The position numbers were made by a program, and so were the translations under genes. A stretch of 47,338 nt of DNA from Vicinamibacteria bacterium (lineage in GTDB: Bacteria; Acidobacteriota; Vicinamibacteria; Vicinamibacterales; UBA8438). Below the pieces are notes generated by a model. It saw only the letters and a list, made by a program, of their open reading frames with translations. It did not search any database and was not told where the DNA came from. Of this stretch, positions 23,118 to 32,109 are shown piece by piece (within the stretch, counting starts at the first letter, position 1; each line of letters opens with the position of its first letter). The DNA is taken from the NCBI GenBank assembly GCA_022821235.1, contig JAJEEA010000346.1, positions 1-47,338 of the forward strand. The letters run 5' to 3'.

Positions 23118-23852
23118 TCACGCCTTGGCGGCTATCCGGGCGACGAACTGGCGGTGTTCGGCGGAGTCGATGCCCTCTTGCAGTTGCCGGAGGGCGCCCG
23201 CGAGGTCTCCGTTCAGAAGCGCGGCAAGGGCCAGCCGCAGGCCGGGGAAGACGCGGCTGCGCACCACGCCGGCGTCGTCGGCGGGCAGGGGGCGGTAGTC
23301 GCCGTCCGCCAGCTCGAACCAGTCGATGCGCTGCCCCTGAGTGCGCCAGACGATGTACTCCTGCACACCGTTGCGGCGGTACGCGCGCAGCTTGTCGTGC
23401 AGGTCGATCGACGCGTTGCTGGCGGCGATCTCGACTATCAGCTCGGGCGGGCCCTCGACGTAGTCGTCGTCGCTCAACCGCGAGCGGCCGCCCGCGTCCG
23501 GTTCGATGCGCAACAGCCCGTCGGGCTGTGGCTCGTTGTCGAGATCGAGCCTGACGGTGACGTTGTCGCCGACGCTCACGCCCGGCGTGAACGCGCGGTA
23601 GTGGAGGAGAACGCCGAGAATCGCTGCATGCGGTTCGCCGTGCGTGGCGAAGCGGACGGGGGACGGCATGTAGACGACTCCCTCGATCAGTTGCGCCTTC
23701 TTCAGGTCGGGCCGCAGGGCGTAGCGGCGTTCGAACTCGCACCGCGTGAGCCGGTCGCCGTTCTCCAGCGTCGGCCGGCGGGGGTCGGGGGGCCGCGGCG
23801 GCGCGACGGCTCCGGGCGCGCCGGACCGTGCCGTCGGGTCGAGTTCAGCCAT
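23118..23852 (-). CDS. Uma2-family (DUF820) endonuclease-like protein, copy 1
   Basis: The product has 244 residues from the ATG at 23852. Uma2 proteins have a PD-(D/E)XK nuclease fold and are common in Cyanobacteria and other environmental phyla. Their role is unsettled. Key residues appear in PELIVEIAA (acidic) and IDLHDKLRAYRRNGVQEYIVW (lysine). A Pro-rich N terminus precedes LENGDRLTRCEFERRY. It is nearly identical over long stretches to copy 2 at 29576-30295, including the first bases upstream of both starts. The shared leader suggests a recent segmental duplication. It is divergent from the restriction-modification gene. Confidence 0.88.
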   Translation of the reverse strand: MAELDPTARSGAPGAVAPPRPPDPRRPTLENGDRLTRCEFERRYALRPDLKKAQLIEGVVYMPSPVRFATHGEPHAAILGVLLHYRAFTPGVSVGDNVTVRLDLDNEPQPDGLLRIEPDAGGRSRLSDDDYVEGPPELIVEIAASNASIDLHDKLRAYRRNGVQEYIVWRTQGQRIDWFELADGDYRPLPADDAGVVRSRVFPGLRLALAALLNGDLAGALRQLQEGIDSAEHRQFVARIAAKA

Positions 23853-23995
23853 GCCGGGCGATGTCTCCAGGGCGCACCCTCCGCATTGCATCATGCCACA
23901 GCGGTCGCCGTTGCGGGAGCCTGCGGGACCTGGCCGTCGGGCTCGTCGTCCCGCGCGTCCCGGACGGGCCCGCCAGCGTGCAACAATTGCCCCAC

Positions 23996-26900
23996 ATGCA
24001 GAGATCGAAAGCGAAGCTCGCGGCCGCCGTCGAGACCTACCTGACGGAGCTGCGGCGGGTCCGGGCGTCGGGCGGCGCGACTGGCGAGCGGTCCAGCTAC
24101 GGACCGCTCGCGAACCTGCTGAACGCCGTCGGCGCGACGCTTCGACCGAAGGTATTCTGCGTCGCCGAGCTCGCGGACCAGGGGGCCGGCCATCCCGACT
24201 TCGGCCTCTACACGGCGCGGCAGGTGCAGAGGGGCCGGCCCCGCGACGCCCAGGTGCCCGAGCGCGGCGTCGTCGAGGTGAAGACGCCGCGCGACAGCAC
24301 CCGGACGACGGCGGTGCGCGAACAGGTGAGCCGTTACTGGGGGCGCTACCGCCTGGTACTGGTGACGAACCTGCGCGAGTTCGAGTTGGTCGGCCCCGAT
24401 GCGGCGGACGGGGAGACGATACTGGAGTCCTTCCGACTGGCCGGCGGCAACGACGAGTTCGAGCGCCTGCTGGAGACGCCGCAGAGCCTGGCCCGCGCTG
24501 CCGGTGCGGGTCTGGGCGAGTATCTTCGCCGTGCGCTCTCGCACCGTTCGACGATCGCCGAGCCGAAGGACCTCGCGTGGCTGCTGGCCTCGTATGCGCG
24601 CGACGGCCTGACCCGCGTCGAGGCGGCCGGCGAGGCGCCGTCGCTCGCCGCCGTCCGGTCGGCGCTCGAAGATGCGCTCGGCGTCGGCTTCGAGGGCGAC
24701 CGCGGCGCCCGTTTCTTTCGCTCGACCCTGGTGCAGACGCTGTTCTACGGCGTGTTCTCGGCGTGGGTTCTGTGGGCGCGCACGGTCCCGCCCCCGGGCG
24801 GGCCGTTCGACTGGCGCACCGCGGTGTGGCACCTGCGGGCGCCGGTCCTGCGGGCGCTGTTCCAGCAGATCTCCGACCCGGGCCGCCTGCAGCCGCTTCC
24901 GCGAGGGCGAAGCGGTGCCGTACTTCTACGAGCCGTTCCTCCAGGCGTTCGATCCCGAGTTGCGCAAGCAACTCGGGGTCTGGTACACGCCGGCCGAGGT
25001 GGTGCGCTACATGGTGGCCCGGGTCGACAAGGCGCTGAAGGACGATCTCGACATCGCCGAGGGGCTCGCGGCCGACAACGTCTATGTCCTCGATCCGTGT
25101 TGCGGCACCGGCGCCTATCTCGCCGAGGTCCTGCGCCGAATTGCCGCCAATCTGCAGGGCCGCGGCCTCGGCGCCCTGACCGGCGCCCGTGTCAAGCAGG
25201 CGGCCACGGAACGCGTGTTCGGCTTCGAGATCATGCCGGCACCGTTCGTCGTCGCCCATCTGCAGGTCGGCCTGACCATGCAGGGGCTCGACGCGCCGCT
25301 CGCCGAGGACGGCCGGGAACGCGCCGGCGTGTACCTGACCAACGCGCTGACCGGGTGGGAGCCCCGCACCACCAAGCCGCTGCCGTTCCCCGAGCTGGAG
25401 GAAGAGCGCGACCGTGCCGAGCGCGTCAAGCGGGAGACGCCGGTGCTCGTCATCCTCGGCAATCCGCCCTACAACGGCTTCGCCGGCATGGCCGTGGAAG
25501 AGGAGCGGGAGCTGTCGGAAGCCTACCGGGTGACGCGCCGCGTGCGCCGCCCGGAGGGGCAAGGGCTGAACGACCTCTACGTCCGCTTCTTCCGCATGGC
25601 GGAACGGCGCATCGCCGAGAGGACCGGCCGGGGCGTGGTGTGCTTCATCTCCAACTATGGGTGGCTCGACGGGATGTCGTTCACGGGCATGCGGGAGCGG
25701 TATCTGGAGGCGTTCGACGTGATCCGTGTCGACTGCCTGAACGGCGACAAGTACAAGACCGGCAAGGTGGCCCCCGACGGCTCGCCCGACCCGAGTATCT
25801 TCTCGACGCCGGACGACCCGATCGGCATCCAGGTCGGGACTGCGATCGCCACGCTCGTGCGCAAGCGCGAGCACGCCGCGGCCGGCGAGATCGGCTTCCG
25901 CCATCTGTGGGGGCAGTCCAAGCGCGCGGACCTGACCGCGACGGCCGAGGTGGCGCCGTCCTCCCTCTACACCGGCGTCGACCCGCGGCTGCCGCTGGGT
26001 CTGCCGTTCGTCCCGACCGCGGTGAACGACGACTGGTTCGACTGGCCCTCGTTGCCCGAGCTGTTCCCGGTATCGTGCCCCGGCGTGAAGACCGACCGCG
26101 ATTCGTTCTTGATCGATACCGATTTGGACCGGCTCCGCGCCCGCGTCGCCGACTACTTCGACGCACGCGCGGCCCATGAGGAGATAGCTCGCCGTTATCC
26201 GGCCTCGATGAGGAACACGACCTCGGTGCGTCTCGACGCCCGGACGTTGCGCGACGGGCTGCTGACCCGTGGTGGCCCCAGCGCCGATGGCTTCGTCCGC
26301 TGCGCCTATCGGCCGTTCGACAATCGCTGGCTCTACTGGGAGGCGGACGCGGGCCTGTTGGCGCGCCCCAGACCCGACTACCGGCCTCATGTCTCCCAGG
26401 GGAATATGTGGTTCTCCGCGGCCCAACACCTGCGGAAGGGCGCCGCCGAGCCGCAAGCGTGCTTTACCAGACACATCGGCCAGCTCCACCTGATCGAACG
26501 CAGCGCGAGCATGTTTCCCGCTTGGCTCTACGGTTCGGGTATGGGCCGAGGCGGCCGACGCTCGAACCTCTCCGGCACGGCTCAACGCTATCTCGACGCC
26601 TTGGGGCTGGGTGTAGGGGAACTATTCCACCATGTTCTGGCCGTTCTCCATGATCCCGCCTATCGGGCTGCCAACGCCGACGCACTCAGTACGGGGTGGC
26701 CGCGAATCCCGCTGCCCGGTTGGTCTGGGGGTGTGGCGGGTGTGGCTGGGGTCGCGGTGGCCGCTGGCGGCAAGCCAGAGGCGAATAGCACGGGCGCTAC
26801 CGTGGCCGCGCTCATGGAATCGGCAACGCAGGGACGCGAACTCGCTCGTCTGCTCGATCCGGACACGCCCGTGTCTGGCGTAACGGAGGGTGTCCTGCGT

Positions 26901-27329
26901 CCGGAAATCGCCGCGATCGCAGTGCCGTCCACCGTCGACGGGCGCAACATGACCGCGGACGACTTTGCGATAGCCGCCGGATGGGGACACTTCGCGCAGG
27001 GCGACGCCGTGATGCCGGGGCAGGGCCGCACCGTCGAGCGCGCCAGTGTCCCGAGCGAGCGGACCGCCATGGGCGACGCCGTGCCGGTGCTCGGCGAGAC
27101 GACGGTCGACGTCCATCTGAACGACCGGGCCTTCTGGCGCAACGTGCCCGCCAACGTCTGGTCCTACCAACTCGGCGGCTACCAGGTGCTCAAGAAGTGG
27201 CTCTCCTACCGCGAGCACGAGATCCTCGGCCGGCCGCTCACGGCCGACGAGGTCCAGCACTTCACCGACACAGCCCGCCGCATCGCGGCGATTCTCTTCT
27301 TGACGTCGAAGCCTCTCCGTCAGCGGTGA
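23996..27329 (+). pseudogene. Type ISP/IIG-like restriction-modification gene with one frameshift
   Basis: Two open segments in different frames (23996-24893 and 24894-27329) join into one protein of about 1,110 residues. Order: N-terminal nuclease with HPDFGLY and VVEVKTP (PD-ExK, residues about 66-98), a helical linker, and adenine methyltransferase motif I DPCCGTG (near 365) and motif IV NPPYNGF (near 490). A specificity domain with FDNRWLYWEA and a C-terminal ILGRPLTADEVQHF then TARRIAA close it. No helicase is present. The shift is one extra C in CAGCCGCTTCC at 24893-24894; removing it restores LQ-RFREGEAVPYFYEP. There is no long homopolymer, so a recent mutation or an assembly error are both possible. 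Intact, it would cut and modify DNA as one polypeptide. Confidence 0.85.
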
Positions 27330-28583
27330 TTATTGCCCCGCTCCCGTCAGGAACAGTCGTAGTTGTTGGGGTATGGCGATCCGATCGTGGGGTCTGAGAT
27401 GTCGCAATTTGTGGGAACGAGGCCGATTACTTGCACCCCAAATCTCGATTTCTCGCTCTCGCCATAGTTGAAGTATAACCGAATCCAGATCGGAGAAACG
27501 CGCGGCGGTTCTGTTCGCAAATGCGTGCCGTATGGCATCTATGGTGATTGGTCCTTCCGAAGTCAGTGCCGACAGCTCTTCCGGTACGGTCTTGAGGAGG
27601 CGCACTCTCAGGTCTTCGGCTTCAAGTTCGTCGAAATGAAAGAGTCGTAACGACTCTGTAGATCTCAACGAATCCCAACCCAACATGTTGAAGTCACCGG
27701 AACCATAATGTTCGAATGTGCTGAAATTGTTCCAGTGGCACTGAATCATCACGTCACGTGCGATGGGATGGCGCGACAAGTGGAGGAACCACAGCGCACG
27801 TCGCGACCGTTCCGGCCTTATGAAAAAAGGAGTATCGTAAGCAGCGCCCGTAGCCAGACGGATTTTCTCCCGGAGCACCCGCTGGACGAGTGCTCGTCCG
27901 CCAGCACCCTCCTTGGCTTGGACGAGATCGTGCACATCGCTTTCGCTGAGGTCGAGCGGAGAGACCGCCTGAACGATCGCCGGTGTTTCGGCCAAGAAAT
28001 TGACGAGGGTTCCCGCGGCCAGGGTCAGAATGACTTCCGCCTTGGGCAATTCACGGAGAATCCGGGCTACGAGTGCGAGCTCCACGTGCGTAAAGCCGCA
28101 TTGGTCGAGGAGGAACAGCGAGCGGCCGGCTCTGGGTTGACGGCGGCGAATCTCGGCGATGATGGTGCCCGCGACGGCTTGGAAGGCTTCATTGCGGATG
28201 ACGATGCGTTCGTCGTCGGCGCCATAGCCACGTTCGTTCAGTGCTGCCTTCAGGTGGTCGGTGTGGGCTTCTTCGATATCAACGAAGTAGTACTTGAAGT
28301 CGAAGCGTAGCGGCTTGGTGCGATCCTGATTCAACCTCTGTCGCGCGGACTCCGACTCTTCAAGCATGATGAGCGGAGTGCCCGACACGATTGCCTTGCC
28401 GTCGAGGAAGGTGCCGCCGCCAGCGAAGCCGTCGACGAGGTCGAGCTTGAAATCGTCGCGTGGTAGATGGGCGGCCAGTCGGTCGAAGTAGGCGCGAAGA
28501 TAGCTGCGCAGGACCCTGAGCTTCGCCCGGCTGTGGCCCTCGATGGAGGGCGGGGGCTCGTCGGGATGCCATCGGAAGGACAT
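27330..28583 (-). CDS. tcmP: TcmP, three-Cys-motif partner protein
   Basis: The product has 417 residues. It shows the family start WHPDEPPPSIEGHSRAKLRV, a Rossmann-like motif LDLVDGFAGGGTF, KYYFVDIEEAHTDHLK, SLFLLDQCGFTHVEL and FNMLGWDSL, with a C-terminal winged-helix-like part. The family was named for its tight linkage to the three-Cys-motif protein, which lies 3 bases upstream here on the same strand. Its fold resembles methyltransferases, and it may act on nucleic acid, but no reaction is established. G+C is clearly lower than in core genes. The stop codon abuts the end of the convergent restriction-modification gene with no gap. Confidence 0.9.
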   Translation of the reverse strand: MSFRWHPDEPPPSIEGHSRAKLRVLRSYLRAYFDRLAAHLPRDDFKLDLVDGFAGGGTFLDGKAIVSGTPLIMLEESESARQRLNQDRTKPLRFDFKYYFVDIEEAHTDHLKAALNERGYGADDERIVIRNEAFQAVAGTIIAEIRRRQPRAGRSLFLLDQCGFTHVELALVARILRELPKAEVILTLAAGTLVNFLAETPAIVQAVSPLDLSESDVHDLVQAKEGAGGRALVQRVLREKIRLATGAAYDTPFFIRPERSRRALWFLHLSRHPIARDVMIQCHWNNFSTFEHYGSGDFNMLGWDSLRSTESLRLFHFDELEAEDLRVRLLKTVPEELSALTSEGPITIDAIRHAFANRTAARFSDLDSVILQLWREREIEIWGASNRPRSHKLRHLRPHDRIAIPQQLRLFLTGAGQ

Positions 28584-28586
28584 TTG

Positions 28587-29375
28587 CTACAGCGTCTGGG
28601 TTGCTCTGGACACGGAATGTCGGGCGCGGGAAGGGCGCGGAAGCGGTGTGGCGTTCCACGTCCGGCCGTCGAGCTCGCGCCCCGCCTGCTTCTTGCGCGG
28701 TCCGCCCCATTGTTTGAAGAAGAAGGCGACGTTCTGTTCGGCGCATTGGTCGCGGATGGAGCGGACCCAGCCGGACGCCATGGGGCGGGCACCGGGGCCG
28801 CTCTCGCCGCCGACGATGGCCCAGTGAACGTCCGCGAGCTGCGCGTCGTCCACGGGACCGAGCAGTGGTTCGAAAGAGACGAACCGCACGGCGGCGCGGG
28901 TCGCCTGGAGCTCGCGGACGCGCCAGAGGTGGTCGGATGTCTCGACGCTGGTTCCGAGCCACACGTTGGGCAGGCGATCGAGGTGTTCGGCGATGGCGCG
29001 CATGCGACGGGGCCGCTTGGTGAGGATCTGGAAAGTGTGTTGCGGGGCGGCCGCCATCGTGTTCCACACGTGGCGGATGAACGGTTCGGGAACCTCGGCG
29101 TGGAAAAGATCGCTCATGGAGTTGACGAATACGAATCTCGGCTTGCGCCACCGGAGGGGGATGTCGAGACTGGCTTCGTCGCACACGACCTTGCCTGTCC
29201 AGGACGGACCGCCGGCGGTGGTGCGCGTCAGGCCGCGGTACTTGGCCTGGCCCATGGCGGCGAGGCGGGCGGCCATGCGGATGGCGTAACAGTTGGCGCA
29301 GCCGGGCGAGACGACTGTACAGCCGGCAACGGGGTTCCAGGTGGCATCGGTCCACTCGATCGTCGTTGCGGCCAT
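28587..29375 (-). CDS. DUF5131 / phage Gp37-Gp68 family three-Cys-motif protein
   Basis: The product has 262 residues. The N terminus IEWTDATWNPVAGC with VSPGCANCYA carries the C-x6-C-x2-C motif (C19, C26, C29) that names this system. It probably binds a metal or iron-sulfur cluster. Later blocks are FVFVNSMSDLFH, ILTKRPRRM, PNVWLGTSVE, VRFVSFEPLLGP, WAIVGGESGPGARPM and FFFKQWGG, all typical of the family. Members occur in phages and mobile islands. The gene precedes tcmP by three bases, so the two are co-transcribed and probably co-function. The reaction and target are unknown; a nucleic-acid-linked or defence role is inferred from neighbours. Confidence 0.9.
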   Translation of the reverse strand: MAATTIEWTDATWNPVAGCTVVSPGCANCYAIRMAARLAAMGQAKYRGLTRTTAGGPSWTGKVVCDEASLDIPLRWRKPRFVFVNSMSDLFHAEVPEPFIRHVWNTMAAAPQHTFQILTKRPRRMRAIAEHLDRLPNVWLGTSVETSDHLWRVRELQATRAAVRFVSFEPLLGPVDDAQLADVHWAIVGGESGPGARPMASGWVRSIRDQCAEQNVAFFFKQWGGPRKKQAGRELDGRTWNATPLPRPSRARHSVSRATQTL

Positions 29376-29575
29376 GGGGTGTCCTTGTCAAGAGGGTGGT
29401 TCCGTCGAGGACGGGCATGGATCGGGTCGTCGCGCGTCCCGGAGAACACGGCTGATCGCATTGTCGGCGGTACAAGGGGTCGGCTGTAGACCCGGCGTCG
29501 GGCGGCGGGATCCGGGAGGCAATGGCAACGTCGGACGGCGGGGAGGCTGGGGGAGACGTGGCGTGCGGCGGCGGG

Positions 29576-30295
29576 TCACGATGGGTCCGCGAGGCGGGCG
29601 GCGAACCGGCGGTGTTCGTCGGCGTCGACCCCCGCCTGCAGCTCCCGGAGGGCGGCGGAGAGGTCGCCGTTCAGGAGCGCGGGGACCGCGAGGCGCAAGC
29701 CGGGGAAGACGCGGCTGTGGACGGTGCCGGCGTCGTCGGCGGGCAGGGGGCGGTAGTCGCCGTCCGTCAGCTCGAACCAGTCGATGCGCCGTTCGTGGGT
29801 GCGCCAGACGACGTACTCCTGCACCCCGTTGCGGCGATAGGCGCGGAGCTTGTCGTGGAGGTCGATCGAGGCGCTGGTGGCGGCGACCTCGACAATCAGC
29901 TCGGGTGCGCCTTCCAGGTAGCCGTCGTCGCTCACGCGGGACCGGCCGCCGGCCTCGGGGGCGAGGCGGAGCAGCACGTCGGGCTGCGGCTCGTTGTCGA
30001 GATCGAGGCGGAGGGTGGCGTTGTCGTAGCCGTGGACGCCGGGGGTGGACGCGGCGTACACCAGCAGGGCGGCCTGAACCATCGCGTGCGGTTCCGCATG
30101 GGCCACGCTGACGGGCGACGGCATGTAGACGATTCCTTCGATGAGTTGCGCCTTCTTCAGGTCGGGCCGCAGGGCGTAGCGGCGCTCGAACTCGCATCGC
30201 GTGAGCCGGTCGCCGTTTTCCAGCGTGGTCGTCGCGGGCGCGCCGGGCGGTGCGGCGGGTGCTCCGGACGGTGACTTGATCTCGAGTTCAGCCAT
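29576..30295 (-). CDS. Uma2-family (DUF820) endonuclease-like protein, copy 2
   Basis: The product has 239 residues from ATG 30295. The PD-(D/E)XK-type core has PELIVEVAA and IDLHDKLRAYRRNGVQEYVVW. It shares most of its length with copy 1 (23118-23852), for example RLTRCEFERRYALRPDLKKAQ in both, with differences concentrated in the N terminus and around residues 80-95. Its start lies inside the last codons of the RES gene (overlap of 8 bases), so it is probably translated from the antitoxin-RES transcript. Copy 1 lacks a RES neighbour. The 6-kb block between the copies holds the restriction-modification and TcmP/DUF5131 genes. Confidence 0.88.
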   Translation of the reverse strand: MAELEIKSPSGAPAAPPGAPATTTLENGDRLTRCEFERRYALRPDLKKAQLIEGIVYMPSPVSVAHAEPHAMVQAALLVYAASTPGVHGYDNATLRLDLDNEPQPDVLLRLAPEAGGRSRVSDDGYLEGAPELIVEVAATSASIDLHDKLRAYRRNGVQEYVVWRTHERRIDWFELTDGDYRPLPADDAGTVHSRVFPGLRLAVPALLNGDLSAALRELQAGVDADEHRRFAARLADPS

Positions 30296-31067
30296 GCGCG
30301 GCACTGTCTCCAGCCTGCGGCTCGGGATCCATCATGCCACAGCGATGAAGGCGTAGCGGCGCGGTCCGGCCAGGGGCGGTCGTCAGGGCGCCCGGCGGTC
30401 CGGGGGAATCGCGGACGGCTTCAGACGCGGCGTTCAGCTGCAGGGCGTACCCGATTCCGCGGGCGACGTTCTTCAGAACGGAGAGCAGCGCCGGGTCGCC
30501 GAGTGCGCGGTGGAAGCGGGGATGCGCCGGCATGACGCCGGCCGCCTCGGCGCGGTCCGTCAGGACCATCGCCGGCCGGTTGGCGTGCATCGACGAGGGA
30601 TAGTAGAGACCGACGGTGGCCGGATAGGCTTGGTAGAACGCCCGCGCCCAGTTCCGGGACACGGACCGCGCGGCGGTCATCAGGGCCATCGACGCCCCGG
30701 CGCGCGTGGTGAAGGCGCCGGTGAGGTTGAGCAGGGGGGCGGGGACGGCGTTCTCGAACCCGACGAGCCACGGCTCGTTGTGCCGGCGGTTGACGAGGCG
30801 GGTCCTCTGGAAGACCTCGGCGAAGCAGGTCGCGGGGTCGGCGGCCGCGTAGAGGACCGCCCGTCCCTGGTCCTCCCCCGGTAGTTCGAGCTGATGATCG
30901 AAGCGGGCGTCGGTGGGCCCGACCCGTCTGAAGCGGTTCCACCGCGTGGGGTGCCGCCCGCCGCGAAAGTAGATCCGCCAGACGATCGTCCCGGCCGGCA
31001 GGACGTGAACGTCCGGCGGCAACGCGTCGAGCCGGTCGAGCGGCGGCGTGCGCGGGACCTTCGGCAT
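30288..31067 (-). CDS. RES-domain toxin
   Basis: The product has 259 residues. RES toxins are NAD+ glycohydrolases or ADP-ribosyltransferase-like enzymes that stop growth by draining NAD+. The three named residues are present: R31 (VWRIYF), E84 (CFAEVFQ) and S158/S159 (YYPSSMHAN). The core continues GLYYPSSMHANRPAMVLTD. The last 20 residues (CGMMDPEPQAGDSAAHG) are encoded by the leader segment that also precedes Uma2 copy 1. The native C terminus may therefore have been replaced or extended when that segment landed here. It starts 7 bases after the antitoxin gene, with which it forms a toxin-antitoxin operon. Confidence 0.9.
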   Translation of the reverse strand: MPKVPRTPPLDRLDALPPDVHVLPAGTIVWRIYFRGGRHPTRWNRFRRVGPTDARFDHQLELPGEDQGRAVLYAAADPATCFAEVFQRTRLVNRRHNEPWLVGFENAVPAPLLNLTGAFTTRAGASMALMTAARSVSRNWARAFYQAYPATVGLYYPSSMHANRPAMVLTDRAEAAGVMPAHPRFHRALGDPALLSVLKNVARGIGYALQLNAASEAVRDSPGPPGALTTAPGRTAPLRLHRCGMMDPEPQAGDSAAHG

Positions 31068-31074
31068 GCGCGGG

Positions 31075-31668
31075 TCACAGGTCGCGCGCGATCTGGATGA
31101 CGGGCTTCGGCGGCAGCCCGGCCTTGAGCCACTGGAGCGGGCTGAGCGCGCGCCCGTCGGCCGTCTCGAGCTGCGAATCGGGGGCTGTGTACCAACGCAG
31201 CACCGAAACGGGGTCGAGCGTGCGCGGCACGGCCGCGTTGACCAGGCCGACGTTCGGGACGAGTCCGTCGCGGTCGAACTGAAAGAGGGGGACCTTCCAG
31301 CGGTTCTCGATCCGGACGGCGTACAGCGCGCCCTCGCGGATCATCTGGCGGACCCGAACCTGGGTGATGCCTCCGAGGCGGGCGGCGGCCTGCGCCGGCG
31401 TGAGACACGTGGCCAGGATGGCGCCGAAGGCGGTGACGTAGGTCGCCAGCGGGTCGTCGCGGTCCGGGTGGTCGTCCACCTCGACGCCGGCCTGCCGGAG
31501 CACCGCGAGCTCCGGCGCCGTGAGCTCGCTGACCGACGGCGCGTACAGCGTGCGGCGCAAGCTCGAGATCGCTTGCTGCAGGGCCGTGTTCAGCGCCCGC
31601 GGCGCTTGGGCCGTGAGGCCGTGCATCTGGAAGTAGCGATCGTCCGCCTCTCGTGTGCGCCGCGGCAT
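31075..31668 (-). CDS. HTH antitoxin partner of the RES toxin
   Basis: The product has 197 residues. A central helix-turn-helix lies at about 89-125 (LTPAQAAARLGGITQVRVRQ, then MIREGALYAVRIENRWKVPL). It is followed by VPNVGLVNAAVPRTLDPVSVLRW and LSPLQWLKAGLPP, which resembles the toxin-binding end of Xre/MbcA/ParS-type antitoxins (their GxxxxPLxWL pattern). The first 85 residues are helical and not recognised. As antitoxin it should bind both RES and the promoter just upstream, where a G+C drop occurs (31669-31720). The assignment rests mainly on position and the C-terminal pattern. Confidence 0.75.
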   Translation of the reverse strand: MPRRTREADDRYFQMHGLTAQAPRALNTALQQAISSLRRTLYAPSVSELTAPELAVLRQAGVEVDDHPDRDDPLATYVTAFGAILATCLTPAQAAARLGGITQVRVRQMIREGALYAVRIENRWKVPLFQFDRDGLVPNVGLVNAAVPRTLDPVSVLRWYTAPDSQLETADGRALSPLQWLKAGLPPKPVIQIARDL

Positions 31669-32109
31669 GCCGGCTGTTTCCTTTGCTTATGCAGAAAGCT
31701 GACGAAAATCGTAGCATCCCGACCGACCGGCTTCAATCCGTCCGGCGCGCCCGTCCGGGAATCGGCGCAAGGCCGTGCCGTCCGCCCTCGTCCGCATTTC
31801 GTCCTCTCGGAGCGCCACGCGGCCCGGGAACGGCGCCGCAAGGCGGTGCTGCCCCGGCTGGGCGCGCCACGGGCTGTCAACGTCGATGTCGGTGCGAACG
31901 ACCGCCGCAAGGCGGTATTGCCCGGGCCGGGCGAGCCACCGCCCGAGCGCGGGCCATTCGAGGGGACCCGATCAGGCGAGGTCGTTTCGGGTCCAGGCCC
32001 GACGTTCGGCCCGAACGCGTCCGCCGTGACCATTGCGCGTCGTCCGGGCCGGCGGTAGGATCGCCGGGTGGGGAACCTGTCCGGTGGGTGCCACATGAGG
32101 GAGATCACG
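31669..32109. other. Intergenic region between RES antitoxin and DUF1592 genes
   Basis: The 440 bases contain an AT-rich stretch at the left (promoter side of the antitoxin gene) and then hairpin repeats (next entry). The long plus frame that covers it is an arginine-rich shadow. The right end has the DUF1592 ribosome-binding site (GAGGGAG, 32097-32103). Confidence 0.5.
31763..31939. repeat. Three ~70-bp-spaced repeats with GCAA-loop hairpins
   Basis: Copies at 31835-31870 and 31904-31939 share 36 positions starting GCCGCAAGGCGGT and ending GCCAC. A weaker copy begins near 31763. The last forms a perfect ACCGCC-GCAA-GGCGGT hairpin (31901-31916), followed by GCCCGGGCCGGGC. The array looks like a REP/BIME-type intergenic element. 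Confidence 0.65.

Noticed and set aside
23885-23905. Sigma-54-like site (TGGCATGATGCAATGC on the minus strand) before Uma2 copy 1
   Set aside because: The spacing between GG and GC is one base too long, and the second Uma2 leader keeps TGGCATGAT but not the GC.
23118-26585. 1155-codon minus frame
   Set aside because: Only its last 244 codons (Uma2) are real. The rest is the antisense of the restriction-modification gene, kept open by high G+C, with Arg/Pro/His-rich text.
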